Below are positions 18,170 through 29,366 of a DNA stretch of 64,000 nt, in pieces. A program made the translations under genes and the position numbers. Below the pieces are notes generated by a model that saw only the letters and a program-made list of their open reading frames with translations, searched no databases and had not been told where the DNA came from. Within the stretch, counting starts at the first letter, position 1. Every line of letters begins with the position of its first letter. The DNA is from Endosaccharibacter trunci (GTDB taxonomy: Bacteria > Pseudomonadota > Alphaproteobacteria > Acetobacterales > Acetobacteraceae): positions 1 through 64,000 of the forward strand of contig JAMSKV010000002.1 in the NCBI GenBank assembly GCA_024515975.1, given 5' to 3'.

Positions 18170-18927
18170 GCGCCCCGGATGACGCCCCGGATAACGGGCC
18201 GGACAGCGCCGCGCGGGGCGAGCGCATCGCCAAATGGCTCGCCCGCGCCGGCGTCGCCTCCCGCCGCGACGCGGAGAAGCTGGTGGAAGACGGCAAGGTG
18301 CGGCTGAACAATCAGCCCGTCACCCATCCGGCCACCTTCGTGCAGCCGGGCGACATGGTGCAGGTCGCCGGCAAGGTCGTGGATCAGCCGGACCGGACGC
18401 GCCTCTGGCTCTATCACAAGCCGGACGGGCTGGTGACCACGCACAAGGACCCGGAAGGCCGCCCCACCGTGTTCGCGGCTCTGCCGCCGGGCCTGCCGCG
18501 CGTGGTGTCCGTCGGCAGGCTCGACCTCAACAGCGAGGGTCTGCTGCTGCTCACCAATGACGGCGCGCTGGCGCGTCAGCTCGAGCTGCCCGCCAACGGA
18601 TGGATACGCCGCTACCGCGTGCGCGTGTTCGGCGTGGTCAACGAGCGTCAGCTCGCCGAGCTGGCGCGCGGGCCGGTGGTGGACGGCATCAAATACGGCC
18701 CGATCGAGGCCGGTCTCGACAGCCAGAAGGGCGACAATGCCTGGCTGACCGTGGCCCTGCGCGAGGGCCGCAACCGCGAGATCCGGCGCGTGATGATGAG
18801 CCTCGGCTTCCACGTGTCGCGCCTGATCCGTATCTCCTACGGCCCGTTCCAGCTCTCCGGGCTCGAGCGCTCAGAACTGCAGGAAGTGCCGGGCAAGGTG
18901 CTGCGCGAGCAGTTGCCGAAGAGCTGA
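18166..18927 (+). CDS. RsuA/RluB-type pseudouridine synthase
   Basis: A 253-residue enzyme with an N-terminal S4 RNA-binding domain (RIAKWLARAGVASRRDAEKL, ~20-65) and the catalytic domain containing GRLDLNSEGLLLLTNDG with the active-site Asp. GRNREIRRV is also diagnostic. It isomerises a uridine in rRNA (16S by RsuA or 23S by RluB). The start overlaps the preceding gene by 4 bp, and the next gene, an rRNA methyltransferase, begins 4 bp after its stop, giving a small rRNA-modification operon. Confidence 0.92.
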   Translation: MSAPDDAPDNGPDSAARGERIAKWLARAGVASRRDAEKLVEDGKVRLNNQPVTHPATFVQPGDMVQVAGKVVDQPDRTRLWLYHKPDGLVTTHKDPEGRPTVFAALPPGLPRVVSVGRLDLNSEGLLLLTNDGALARQLELPANGWIRRYRVRVFGVVNERQLAELARGPVVDGIKYGPIEAGLDSQKGDNAWLTVALREGRNREIRRVMMSLGFHVSRLIRISYGPFQLSGLERSELQEVPGKVLREQLPKS

Positions 18928-18931
18928 GCCG

Positions 18932-19492
18932 GTGCGGATCGTTGCCGGAAGCTTGCGCGGACGCGGCCTGATCGCGCCCAGCCGCGCCACCACGCGCCCG
19001 ACCGCGGATCGTGTCCGGCAGGCCCTGTTCGACATGCTGGCCCATGCGGGCTGGGCCGGGGATGCGCTCCAGGGCACCGTGCTGGACGCATTCTCGGGCA
19101 CAGGCGCGCTCGGCCTGGAAGCGCTGTCGCGTGGAGCGGCGCGGGCGGTGTTCGTGGATCGCGACCGGCACGCTTTGTCCTGCACCAGGGCCAACATCGC
19201 CGCCTGCGGCATGGAGGCTCGCGCCCTGGTGGTGGCCGCCGACGCCACCAGGCCGCCGCCGGCCAAGGCGGGCTGGGACGAGGCCGGGCTGGTGTTTCTC
19301 GATCCGCCCTATCATGGCGATCTGGTGGCGCCCGCTCTGGCCGCCCTGCTGCGGAAGGGCTGGGTGCGCGCGGACGCGCTGATCGTGGCCGAGATCGCCG
19401 CCGACGAAGCCCTGCCCACCGACACGGCGCTACTGGCCGAACGTGCGCATGGCGCGGCGCGGCTGTGTTGCTGGCGCCTCGCTCAGGACTGA
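18932..19492 (+). CDS. rsmD: 16S rRNA (guanine-966-N2)-methyltransferase
   Basis: A 186-residue class I SAM methyltransferase starting with GTG (MRIVAGSLRGRGL, a typical RsmD N-terminus). The SAM-binding motif is VLDAFSGTGALGLEALSRGA, and the catalytic N6/N2-amino-methyltransferase motif is FLDPPYHGD. It methylates G966 of 16S rRNA. It lies 4 bp after the pseudouridine synthase gene and is convergent with the drug-efflux gene. Confidence 0.92.
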   Translation: MRIVAGSLRGRGLIAPSRATTRPTADRVRQALFDMLAHAGWAGDALQGTVLDAFSGTGALGLEALSRGAARAVFVDRDRHALSCTRANIAACGMEARALVVAADATRPPPAKAGWDEAGLVFLDPPYHGDLVAPALAALLRKGWVRADALIVAEIAADEALPTDTALLAERAHGAARLCCWRLAQD

Positions 19493-19532
19493 CCGGGCGC
19501 GACCGGCCACGCGCCCTGCGGCGAGAGAAGCG

Positions 19533-20933
19533 TCAGGTACGTTCGGGCAAGGCGCGCGGCAGTAGCAGCGTGCTCAGCAGGGACGCACCATGGATGAGCG
19601 CGAGCAGCCCGAACGTCCAGGCGAAGGCGTCCGCCTGACCGGCGCCGTTTACGCCGGCAGGCGAGAGCCAGCCAAGGGCGACGACGCAGATCGTCGTGCA
19701 GGTCGGCCCTCCGAGCCGCTGTCCGACATTCATCGCGGTTGACGCGGTGGACAGGCGTTCGCGCGGTACCGCGGCGTAGCCGGCGGCCATGACCGGGACG
19801 CCGAGAGCGCCGATGCCCACGCCGCGCACGAACAGGGACGCGGCCAGCAGCGGGACCGACAGGCCGGTCTCGGCCAGCAGCACCAGCGGCAACGTGCCGA
19901 CCAGGGCGAGGATCGCGCCGGTCCGCGCCGTGGGGCCGATCCCGAAACGGTCCGTCAGCCGGCCGAGCAGGAGGAAGGTCGCCATCATGCCGAGTCCGAG
20001 CGGCAGCATCAGCCAGCCCGTGAGGACCGGCGACAGCCCGCACGCGCGCATCAGGAAGATCGGGACCAGCATCTGACCGGCGAACATCAGGCCGTTGACC
20101 GTGAACATCGAGGCGGCCGCGACGGCGAAGCCGCGGATGCGAAAAAGCCGGAGATCGATCAGCGCGTCGCCGCCCTTGCGACGGGCGTGGCACACATAGG
20201 CGCCAAACAGCGGCCCAGACACGAGCAGGCAGATCACGCCGGGCGAAGCGGACACATGGTCGGCTCCGATCAGGAACAGCACCATCGCCGGCGACAGCAG
20301 CAGAAGGCCCAGCCCATCCAGCGGTCGCGGCCGACGCTCTCCGTCATCGCGCGGCAGCACCAGGGCGGCCAGAAGGAAGGCGGCGACCCCGACAGGGAGA
20401 TTGAGCAGGAACAGCCACCGCCAGGAGGCGTACTGGAGCGTCGCTCCTGCGATCGCCGGTCCCAGCATGGGCGCCAGCAGGATCGGCACGGTCATGAAGG
20501 CGGATACGCGCGGCATCTGCTTGCCGGCGATGCGCGCCACCGTCAGCTGCGCCATCGGTGCCAGCAGACCGCCGCTGGCACCCTGCAGGAGGCGCAGCAC
20601 GATCAGCGATGGCGCGGACCAGGCGAGGCCGCACAGGCCCGAGAGAAGTGTAAAGCTCGCGAAGCTCCACAGATACAGCGCACGGCTGCCGATCCGGTCG
20701 ACCAGCCAGCCGTTGAGCGGCAGCACCAGCGCCAGCGCCAGGAGATAGCCGCTCATCGTCCACTGGATCGTGGCCAGGCTGGCCCGCAGATCGTGGCTCA
20801 GCCGCGCCAGGGAGACATTGACGATCGTGGCGTCGAGCTGGGCCATGAAGGAGCCCAGCGTCGCGACAGCGATCACCAGCCAGGCGCCCGGCCTGAGAAC
20901 GCTCCCGGCCCCGGCGGAGTCCGGGCCGCTCAT
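19533..20933 (-). CDS. DHA2-family MFS multidrug efflux transporter
   Basis: A 466-residue transporter with about 14 predicted helices. It has the early motif LDATIVNVSLARLSHDL characteristic of the drug:H+ antiporter-2 (EmrB/QacA) family and NGWLVDRIGSRALYL (motif A). It likely exports toxic compounds with proton exchange. Its ATG overlaps the stop of a damaged upstream frame (20930), and a MarR regulator lies just upstream on the same strand, a common repressor-efflux arrangement. No membrane-fusion partner is in the window. Confidence 0.9.
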   Translation of the reverse strand: MSGPDSAGAGSVLRPGAWLVIAVATLGSFMAQLDATIVNVSLARLSHDLRASLATIQWTMSGYLLALALVLPLNGWLVDRIGSRALYLWSFASFTLLSGLCGLAWSAPSLIVLRLLQGASGGLLAPMAQLTVARIAGKQMPRVSAFMTVPILLAPMLGPAIAGATLQYASWRWLFLLNLPVGVAAFLLAALVLPRDDGERRPRPLDGLGLLLLSPAMVLFLIGADHVSASPGVICLLVSGPLFGAYVCHARRKGGDALIDLRLFRIRGFAVAAASMFTVNGLMFAGQMLVPIFLMRACGLSPVLTGWLMLPLGLGMMATFLLLGRLTDRFGIGPTARTGAILALVGTLPLVLLAETGLSVPLLAASLFVRGVGIGALGVPVMAAGYAAVPRERLSTASTAMNVGQRLGGPTCTTICVVALGWLSPAGVNGAGQADAFAWTFGLLALIHGASLLSTLLLPRALPERT

Positions 20934-21215
20934 GGCTGGTCGAGCAGCCGGATAATGTCGGCGGCGGCGCCGGTCTCGCCAAAGACGGGGAGGATGCGCT
21001 CGAACCAGCCGGGCGGGAGCGCGCCGATGGCGCGGCCTGCTTCATGGGACCGGGTGCGATGCCGGCGACGATCGCCGGCACCACAGGACGGGGAAGCCGG
21101 CGGAAGGCGGCGGAAGCCTGATGAATCGTCGGCAGCCCCGGGGTGCCTTTCCGCAGATCGATGACGATCGGGGCGGCGGCCCAGCCGGTGCGGGGGGTGG
21201 GTATGGAGCATCCGT
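20930..21215 (-). pseudogene. Frameshifted small gene between MarR regulator and efflux pump
   Basis: Two protein-like frames on the minus strand join if one base is shifted near 21050. The upstream frame has IVIDLRKGTPGLPTIHQASA and RLPRPVVPAIVAGIAPGPM. The downstream frame has RAIGALPPGWFERILPVF and GAAADIIRLLDQP, ending in a stop that overlaps the efflux ATG. I do not know the family. A real frameshift or a sequencing error would both explain it. Confidence 0.45.
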
Positions 21216-21221
21216 CCGGCT

Positions 21222-21665
21222 TCAGAACGCAATCAGCCGCCGCAGCAGCGGAATCGCCGCCGCGACCGTTTTCTGGTCCTCCGGATTCAACTCCGCCTGT
21301 ATGGCGCGGAACAGCCAGTCCCGCCGCGCCGCGCGCGCCGACTGCGCCCACTCCGTCCAGCGCGCCGTCACCGACAGGATGGTCCGGCGACCATCCGTCG
21401 GATCGGGCGCGGCGGCGACATATCCCTCGGCCTCCAGGCTGGCCAGGATCGCCCCCATGGATTGCGGACGCATCGCCTCCGCCCGCGCCAAAGCCGTCGT
21501 CGTCGCCGGACCGTCCCGCTCGAGCCGAAGCAGCACCGATTTCTGGGCCGTGGTCAGGTCGCGCGCGGAGGCCTGTTCCCGGAAGCGGCGGTTCAGGGCG
21601 CCCACGGTGGCGCGAAGCTCGTCGGCCAGGCGGAAGGCGTCGGGATCGTCAGAGACTCGCGGCAT
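21222..21665 (-). CDS. MarR-family transcriptional regulator
   Basis: A 147-residue winged-helix regulator. The helix-turn-helix lies around residues 38-85 (LTTAQKSVLLRLERDGP, TTALARAEAMRPQSMGAILA), with the wing at DPTDGRRTILSVT. MarR proteins usually repress adjacent efflux or stress genes and release DNA on binding phenolic ligands. The start at 21665 is chosen because longer extensions upstream are low-complexity. It probably controls the DHA2 efflux gene downstream. Confidence 0.88.
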   Translation of the reverse strand: MPRVSDDPDAFRLADELRATVGALNRRFREQASARDLTTAQKSVLLRLERDGPATTTALARAEAMRPQSMGAILASLEAEGYVAAAPDPTDGRRTILSVTARWTEWAQSARAARRDWLFRAIQAELNPEDQKTVAAAIPLLRRLIAF

Positions 21666-21860
21666 CGGTCGATCATGCGGATAGGAAGGTAAGCTGACAA
21701 GTCGTCCTTCATATTTTGCCGGGACGTGCCGGGATGCTGCGGTCGAAGATTGTCCGGCCACCGAAGCGCACCGGCACGCCGTTCCCTGCGAATATCGCGC
21801 TGGACATAAACCCTTGGCCCGCCGCGCGCGTTGCGCCCATCCCGTCCCGAAGGCTCGCTC

Positions 21861-22601
21861 ATGATTCCTCCATGGCTGCATACGGCGTCGCTCGTCTCGC
21901 TCGGTCTCGGCGCGGTCTGCGCCGTCCTGCTGCTGGTGGACTGCCTCCGGCGGCCGCCGCATATGGCGATCATGATCCTGGTCTGGCCGATCTGCTGCCT
22001 GTTCGGCTCGCTTGCCGTGGTCTGGCTCTACTGGACGCATGGCCGTGCTCCGGCCCCATCCGACCATGGCGACCATGAGCACCAGCATCACCACCATCAT
22101 CATGGCAGCGGGAGCCCGAAGACCGGTTTCGCCAGCGTCGCCACCGACACGCTGCATTGCGGATCGGGCTGCACGCTCGGCGATGTGTGCGGTGAGACCC
22201 TTCTGCTGTTTGTCCCGCAGATCGCCGTCTGGATCGGCTTTCCGGCCCTGTCCTGCGACAGGATGTTCGCCGGCTGGATCGTCGACACCGTGTTCGCCTA
22301 CGGGTTCGGCATCCTGTTCCAGTTCTTCGCCATCGCCCCCATGCGCGGGCTCGGTCTGCGCGACGGTCTGGTTGCCGCCATCAAGGCCGATACTCTGTCA
22401 CTGCTGTCCTGGCAGGCCGGCATGTTCGCCTTCATGGCCTTCGCGCACTACGTGCTGTTCGAACGCCTCCTCGGCACTCGGGTGAGCGCCGACAGCCCCG
22501 TGTTCTGGTTCGCGATGCAGGCGGCGATGCTTTGCGGGTTCGCCACGGCGTTTCCGATGAACCGTTGGTTGATCGGGGTTGGGTTGAAGGATGGAATGTG
22601 A
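21861..22601 (+). CDS. DUF4396 membrane protein with histidine-rich linker
   Basis: A 246-residue membrane protein. It has an N-terminal pair of helices (residues ~6-60), a histidine-rich cytosolic or periplasmic linker (HGDHEHQHHHHHHG, ~70-84), and a DUF4396 domain with about four helices. That domain contains HCGSGCTLGDVCGE, a cysteine/histidine cluster likely to bind metal. The function is unknown; metal handling is an inference from the His run and the HCGSGC motif. It is divergent from the MarR gene. Confidence 0.85.
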   Translation: MIPPWLHTASLVSLGLGAVCAVLLLVDCLRRPPHMAIMILVWPICCLFGSLAVVWLYWTHGRAPAPSDHGDHEHQHHHHHHGSGSPKTGFASVATDTLHCGSGCTLGDVCGETLLLFVPQIAVWIGFPALSCDRMFAGWIVDTVFAYGFGILFQFFAIAPMRGLGLRDGLVAAIKADTLSLLSWQAGMFAFMAFAHYVLFERLLGTRVSADSPVFWFAMQAAMLCGFATAFPMNRWLIGVGLKDGM

Positions 22602-22974
22602 TCTCAAGACTGTCCAGCTGCATGTTGCAGGAGGTTGCCTCAATCTCAGCGTCAGACTAGGCTCTGTTAGATCTTGACTGCTGTATTCTAAAGTCCGTTA
22701 TTCGGAACACGCATTCGCCAAAATTGTTAAATTATGTGGCGTGCAGTGTTCTCAAGCTCTGCCGTGGTGGTGGGTTAAAATAAATTGAAGCCGTCACGGC
22801 GTTATTTATTGTCGGACCATTTGCAAAGGTCATAATAAGTCCGCATAAATTGCGCATACGAATTAAATTCGAGAACGGTTTAGATGCGATCTTGATCGCG
22901 GTTAGTAAGACAGATGCTATCCCGGAGCCTCTAAAACACCCGGAATCTAGAGGCCCCGCCTCCGGCCCGCAGCG
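22602..22974. other. AT-rich non-coding block with several dyads
   Basis: This stretch is clearly AT-richer than its surroundings and has no plausible gene. It contains several inverted repeats: AATAAAT/ATTTATT (22781-22787, 22806-22812) enclosing GCCGT/ACGGC; CGAAT/ATTCG (22859-22871); GCGATC/GATCGC (22886-22899); and GCCTCT/AGAGGC (22927-22932, 22949-22954). It could be a regulatory or insertion scar region, or contain an unrecognised small RNA. Confidence 0.5.
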
Positions 22975-23008
22975 AAAAAAGGCGGCGCACCGTTTCCGGT
23001 ACGCCGCC
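22975..23008 (-). terminator. Rho-independent terminator of katG
   Basis: On the minus strand GGCGGCGTACCG (23008-22997) pairs with CGGTGCGCCGCC (22992-22981) around a GAAA loop, with one mismatched pair. It is followed by six T residues (22980-22975). It starts 25 bp beyond the katG stop. Confidence 0.88.
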
Positions 23009-23033
23009 CGTCAAACCGAACCGTAAGTCCCGA

Positions 23034-25591
<2,558 letters not shown>

Positions 25592-26950
25592 TCAGCTCTT
25601 CCGCGTGACCAGCAGCTGGTTGATCCGGAACCCGTCCACATCCACCACTTCGAAGGTGAATCCGCCCGCCTCGATGCGGTCGGCCTTGCGCGCCACGCGT
25701 CGCATCTTGTGCATCACGAAGCCGCCGATGGTCTCGTAGGCGCCGGTTTGCGCGCCGATCGCGCCCAGCCCGATCTCGCCGTTGCCGAGCCCCAGAGCGC
25801 GGGCCACGTCGCCCAGATCGGCGATGCCGTCCACCAGCCAGCTGTTCTCGTCGCGGCGTACGATCGCCTGTTCCTCGAACGGGTTGGCCAGGCCGTCCAT
25901 CAGCGCGCCCATGATGTCCTTGAACGTCACGACGCCCACCACGACGGCGTATTCGCTGACGATCAGCGCGAATCCGGCGCCATGCTGCTCGAACGCGCCC
26001 AGCGCCTGCCACAGGTTCAGTGTTTCCGGCAGTGACAGCACGTCGCGCCGCATCTTCGCCAGGATGCCAGCCCCCGGCGGTGCCGGCCCGTCGCCGTCCG
26101 GCGGCGCGGTCGCGGCAGCGGTCTCGCCCACCATCACCGCCAGCACATCCTCGGCGCGGATCGAGCCGATCACGCGGTCGAGCCCGCCATCGCAGAGCGG
26201 GTAGCGCGAATAGGGCTTGGCCCGGACCTTCTCGCGCTGCCGCTCCAGGCTTTCGCGAATATCGAGATAGACGATGTCGTCGCGCGGCGTCATCGCCGAG
26301 GTGATCCAGCGATCCTGGAGACCCAGCACGTTCTGGATCAGACGGTGCTCCTGTTCCAGCAGCACGCCCGATGCGGTGCCGGCGGCCAGCATGGCGCGCA
26401 GATCCTCCGGCGTGACATGATCGGCCGTGGGCGCCACGGGGATGCGCATCGCGCGCAGGACGGCATCGGCAATGCGCGAAAACACCCACACGAACGGAAA
26501 CAGCACCCGCACGGCGAGCTGCGGGAACCAGCCGACGGCCAGCGCCACACGGTCCGGCGCCAGCATCGCCACGCGCTTGGGCAGCAGATCGGCGAACAGC
26601 ACGAACAGGAATGTCACGAGGCAGAAGCCCAGCAGCGCGCCAAGCTGTGCGCTCCGCTCCGGCGACACGCCGAGCCGGACCAGGATCGCCGCGATCTCCG
26701 GCCCGACCAGACCGTTCGAGGCGATGCCGCCCAGCACCCCCACCGCGTTCAGGCAGATCTGCAGAACGGTGATGACCTGGCCGCTGTTGCGGCGCAGGGC
26801 CAGGAACCGGATTGCCCGTCGATCGCCGCGCTCGGCCTCGCTGCGCATGCGCGAGTCGCGCGCCGCGGCGAAGGAGATTTCCGACATGGAAATCAGCACG
26901 CTCAGCGCAACCAGCGCGGCGATCACGGCGAGGCCGAGAAACAAGGTCAT
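25592..26950 (-). CDS. Hemolysin-like CBS domain protein (HlyC/CorC family)
   Basis: A 452-residue membrane protein. The DUF21/CNNM domain with about four helices (residues ~1-190, LSVLISMSEISFAAARDSR) is followed by paired CBS domains (~210-340) and a C-terminal CorC/HlyC domain (EAGGFTFEVVDVDGFRI). The family is linked to Mg2+/Co2+ efflux and resistance. The start at 26950 is preferred to 27013, since the latter adds a proline/arginine-rich stretch before the first helix. It is upstream of katG on the same strand. Confidence 0.9.
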   Translation of the reverse strand: MTLFLGLAVIAALVALSVLISMSEISFAAARDSRMRSEAERGDRRAIRFLALRRNSGQVITVLQICLNAVGVLGGIASNGLVGPEIAAILVRLGVSPERSAQLGALLGFCLVTFLFVLFADLLPKRVAMLAPDRVALAVGWFPQLAVRVLFPFVWVFSRIADAVLRAMRIPVAPTADHVTPEDLRAMLAAGTASGVLLEQEHRLIQNVLGLQDRWITSAMTPRDDIVYLDIRESLERQREKVRAKPYSRYPLCDGGLDRVIGSIRAEDVLAVMVGETAAATAPPDGDGPAPPGAGILAKMRRDVLSLPETLNLWQALGAFEQHGAGFALIVSEYAVVVGVVTFKDIMGALMDGLANPFEEQAIVRRDENSWLVDGIADLGDVARALGLGNGEIGLGAIGAQTGAYETIGGFVMHKMRRVARKADRIEAGGFTFEVVDVDGFRINQLLVTRKS

Positions 26951-27118
26951 GATCAGGTCCGAGGCGATCGGCCGCCGCCCCGGGATCGGAACGGCCGCCG
27001 CGGGAAGGCGCACGATCGAACGGACCGGCGCCTATCGGCCTTCCCTACCAGATCGGACCGCACGGCGCACGGTATCCGTACCCGCGCAGAGGTAGGGATG
27101 CCACGGAACCGGAACGGT

Positions 27119-28231
27119 TCAGTCCAGGGTCGCGAGCACTGTCCGGTCGAAGCCGGTCAGTTCCGCCAGCCTGCCGTCGCGCACCTTCTCCACCCAGCGC
27201 GCGTCGCTCAGGAGCGCGCGCCCGACCGCGATCAGGTCGAACTCGTCTCGCTCCATCCGTTCGACCAGAGGGTCCAGCCCCGTGCTGGTCGACGCCTCGC
27301 CGCTGAAGGAGGAGATGAGATCGCCCGACAGCCCGACCGAGCCGACGCTGATGGTGGTGGCGCCGGTCAGCTTCTTGGCCCAGCCGGCGAAATTCAGTCC
27401 GTTCTCGCCGTCGATCTCCGGGAATTCGGGCTCCCAGAAACGGCGCTGCGAGCAATGCAGCACGTTGGCGCCGGCATCCACCAGCGGCTGGAGCCAATCC
27501 TCCATCAGGGCCGGCGTTTCGGCGAGGCGGGTGGCATAATCCTGCTGCTTCCACTGGCTGACGCGCAGGATCACCGGGTAGTCGGGGCCCACCGCCGCGC
27601 GGATCGCCGCCACGATCTCGGCCGCGAAGCGCGAACGCTGTCGCAGCGTTTCCCCGCCATAGCGGTCCTCGCGCCGGTTGGTGCCGGACCAGAAGAACTG
27701 GTCGATCAGGTAGCCGTGTGCGCCATGGATCTCGACGGTGTCGAAGCCGAGCCGCTTGGCGTCGGCGGCGGCGCGCGCGAACGCCGACACGGTGTCGGCG
27801 ATATCGGCCTCCGACATCGCGGCGCCGCGCGGCTTGTCCGGCGCCACCAGGCCGGACGGGCTTTCCACCGGCCGCTCCGGCTCCCAGCCGCTCTGCCCGC
27901 GCACCGAACCGGTGTGCCAGATTTGCGGCCCCATGCGTCCGCCGGCCGCGTGCACGGCGTCGATCACGCCCTTCCACCCGGCCAGCGCCGCATCGCCGTG
28001 GAAGAACGGGATGCCGGCTTCGTTGCGGCTCTGCGGCCGGTCCACCACCGTGCCTTCGGACAGGATCAGCCCCACGCCGCCCTCGGCGCGCCGGCGGTAA
28101 TAGGCGGCGATCTGGTCGGTCGGTACCCCGCCCGGGGCGAAGGTGCGCGTCATCGGCGCCATCACGATGCGGTTGGCGAGATGCAGGGAACCGATCCGCA
28201 AGGGGCGGAACAGCGTGTCGGTCGCGCTCAT
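27119..28231 (-). CDS. Old Yellow Enzyme family NADH:flavin oxidoreductase
   Basis: A 370-residue FMN enzyme with PLRIGSLHLANRIVMAPMTR at the start, the catalytic EIHGAHGYLIDQFFWSGTN region and a phosphate-binding end (FDLIAVGRALLSDARWVEK). The family reduces activated C=C bonds of enals, enones, nitroesters and quinones (NemA-like). It is divergent from an HxlR regulator, the arrangement seen where electrophiles induce the reductase. Confidence 0.93.
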   Translation of the reverse strand: MSATDTLFRPLRIGSLHLANRIVMAPMTRTFAPGGVPTDQIAAYYRRRAEGGVGLILSEGTVVDRPQSRNEAGIPFFHGDAALAGWKGVIDAVHAAGGRMGPQIWHTGSVRGQSGWEPERPVESPSGLVAPDKPRGAAMSEADIADTVSAFARAAADAKRLGFDTVEIHGAHGYLIDQFFWSGTNRREDRYGGETLRQRSRFAAEIVAAIRAAVGPDYPVILRVSQWKQQDYATRLAETPALMEDWLQPLVDAGANVLHCSQRRFWEPEFPEIDGENGLNFAGWAKKLTGATTISVGSVGLSGDLISSFSGEASTSTGLDPLVERMERDEFDLIAVGRALLSDARWVEKVRDGRLAELTGFDRTVLATLD

Positions 28232-28333
28232 ACAGGAGACTCCGTTTTCGGCGCCGATTAGGTATACGGGAGAAACTTGGCGTCAATAACGCACCCGGCG
28301 GCGACCAGGTGTCATCGCGGATACCGACCCCTC

Positions 28334-28756
28334 ATGCCCATGCCCAAAGCCATGCCCAGAGCCATGCCCGACGCACTGCCCGAGCCGGCCTGCGAGCCGA
28401 AACGCTTTTCCGCCGATTGCCCGACCCGTGTCCTGCTCGATCAGATGGCCGACAAATGGTCGATGATGGTGCTGGCCGTGCTGCGCGACGGGCCGCATCG
28501 TTTCAACGCGGTCAAGCGGCGCCTGGAGGGTGTCACCCAGAAGGCGCTCACCCAGTGCCTGCGCCGCCTGGAACGCAATGGGCTGGTGTCGCGGCGGGTG
28601 ATCCCCTCGGCCCCGTTGGGGGTGGAATACGCCATCACCCCGCTCGGCGCGTCGCTGCAGGTGCCGTTCGGCGCGCTGTATCGCTGGATGGTCGAGCACC
28701 AGCCGGAGGTGGATGCGGCGCAGCGCCGGTTCGATGCGCGCACGCTGCCGGATTAA
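28334..28756 (+). CDS. HxlR-family winged-helix regulator
   Basis: A 140-residue regulator. The HxlR domain (~30-125) has a conserved N-terminal cysteine in DCPTRVLLDQMADKWSMM, the position that senses quinones or aldehydes in characterised members, and RFNAVKRRLEGVTQKALTQC as recognition region. The start is placed at 28334; the next ~10 codons form a Met-Pro-rich repeat built on ATGCCCA, with several in-frame ATGs, so the true start could be later. It likely represses the divergent Old Yellow Enzyme gene. Confidence 0.88.
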   Translation: MPMPKAMPRAMPDALPEPACEPKRFSADCPTRVLLDQMADKWSMMVLAVLRDGPHRFNAVKRRLEGVTQKALTQCLRRLERNGLVSRRVIPSAPLGVEYAITPLGASLQVPFGALYRWMVEHQPEVDAAQRRFDARTLPD

Positions 28757-28827
28757 GCTTTGGCGCGCTACCATGGACTCCCGCTCGCCGAGATCCCATG
28801 TCGTGGCGAGCAGGATCGAGAGCCGTC

Positions 28828-29340
28828 ATGAAGTCTCCAGCCCCTACGCGCCGTCATCTGCTGCAAGGCGTCCCATTCCTCGGCGTCGGCCTTTTCGCGG
28901 GCGCGCTGCTCCTGGAGGACGGTGCTCCGGCCCGGGCCGCGGACGGCGCCTATCGGCTCACCGATGCCGAGTGGCGGCGCAAGCTGACCCCGGCGCAGTA
29001 CGACGTGTTGCGCGAGGAAGGCACGGAGATGGCGTTCTCCTCGCCGCTGGACGAGTTCTGGAAGGCGGGCACCTATCATTGCGCCGGATGTGGCCAGGCC
29101 GCCTATTCCTCGCGCACCAAGTTCGAAAGCAATACCGGCTGGCCGTCCTTCTGGCAGCCTCTGCCGAAGGCGGTGGCGGAGCGGGACGATTCCTCGCTCG
29201 GCATGGAGCGGACGGAGGTGCATTGCTCGCGCTGCCTCAGCCATCTCGGCCATGTGTTCGAGGACGGCCCCAAGCCCACCGGACTGCGCTACTGCATGAA
29301 CGGGGTGGCGCTCAGCTTCCAGCCCGGCACGCCGGCCTGA
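28828..29340 (+). CDS. msrB: Exported methionine-R-sulfoxide reductase
   Basis: A 170-residue MsrB with a twin-arginine-like signal (TRRHLLQG, ~7-14) ending near ARAADG. The zinc ligands are two pairs, Cys85/Cys88 (HCAGCG) and Cys133/Cys136 (HCSRC); the catalytic Cys156 is in RYCMNGVAL. Two typical motifs, NTGWPSFW and HLGHVFEDGP, are intact. Export implies repair of oxidised periplasmic proteins. msrA begins 27 bp after its stop, so the pair forms a unit. Confidence 0.93.
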   Translation: MKSPAPTRRHLLQGVPFLGVGLFAGALLLEDGAPARAADGAYRLTDAEWRRKLTPAQYDVLREEGTEMAFSSPLDEFWKAGTYHCAGCGQAAYSSRTKFESNTGWPSFWQPLPKAVAERDDSSLGMERTEVHCSRCLSHLGHVFEDGPKPTGLRYCMNGVALSFQPGTPA

Positions 29341-29366
29341 TCGACGCCCCAGCGGGACGCGCCCCC

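Noticed and set aside
22690-22760. Shared TGTGGCGTGCAG with the region upstream of the chemotaxis receptor (~52449)
   Set aside because: Only 12 bases match and the flanks differ; may be chance.
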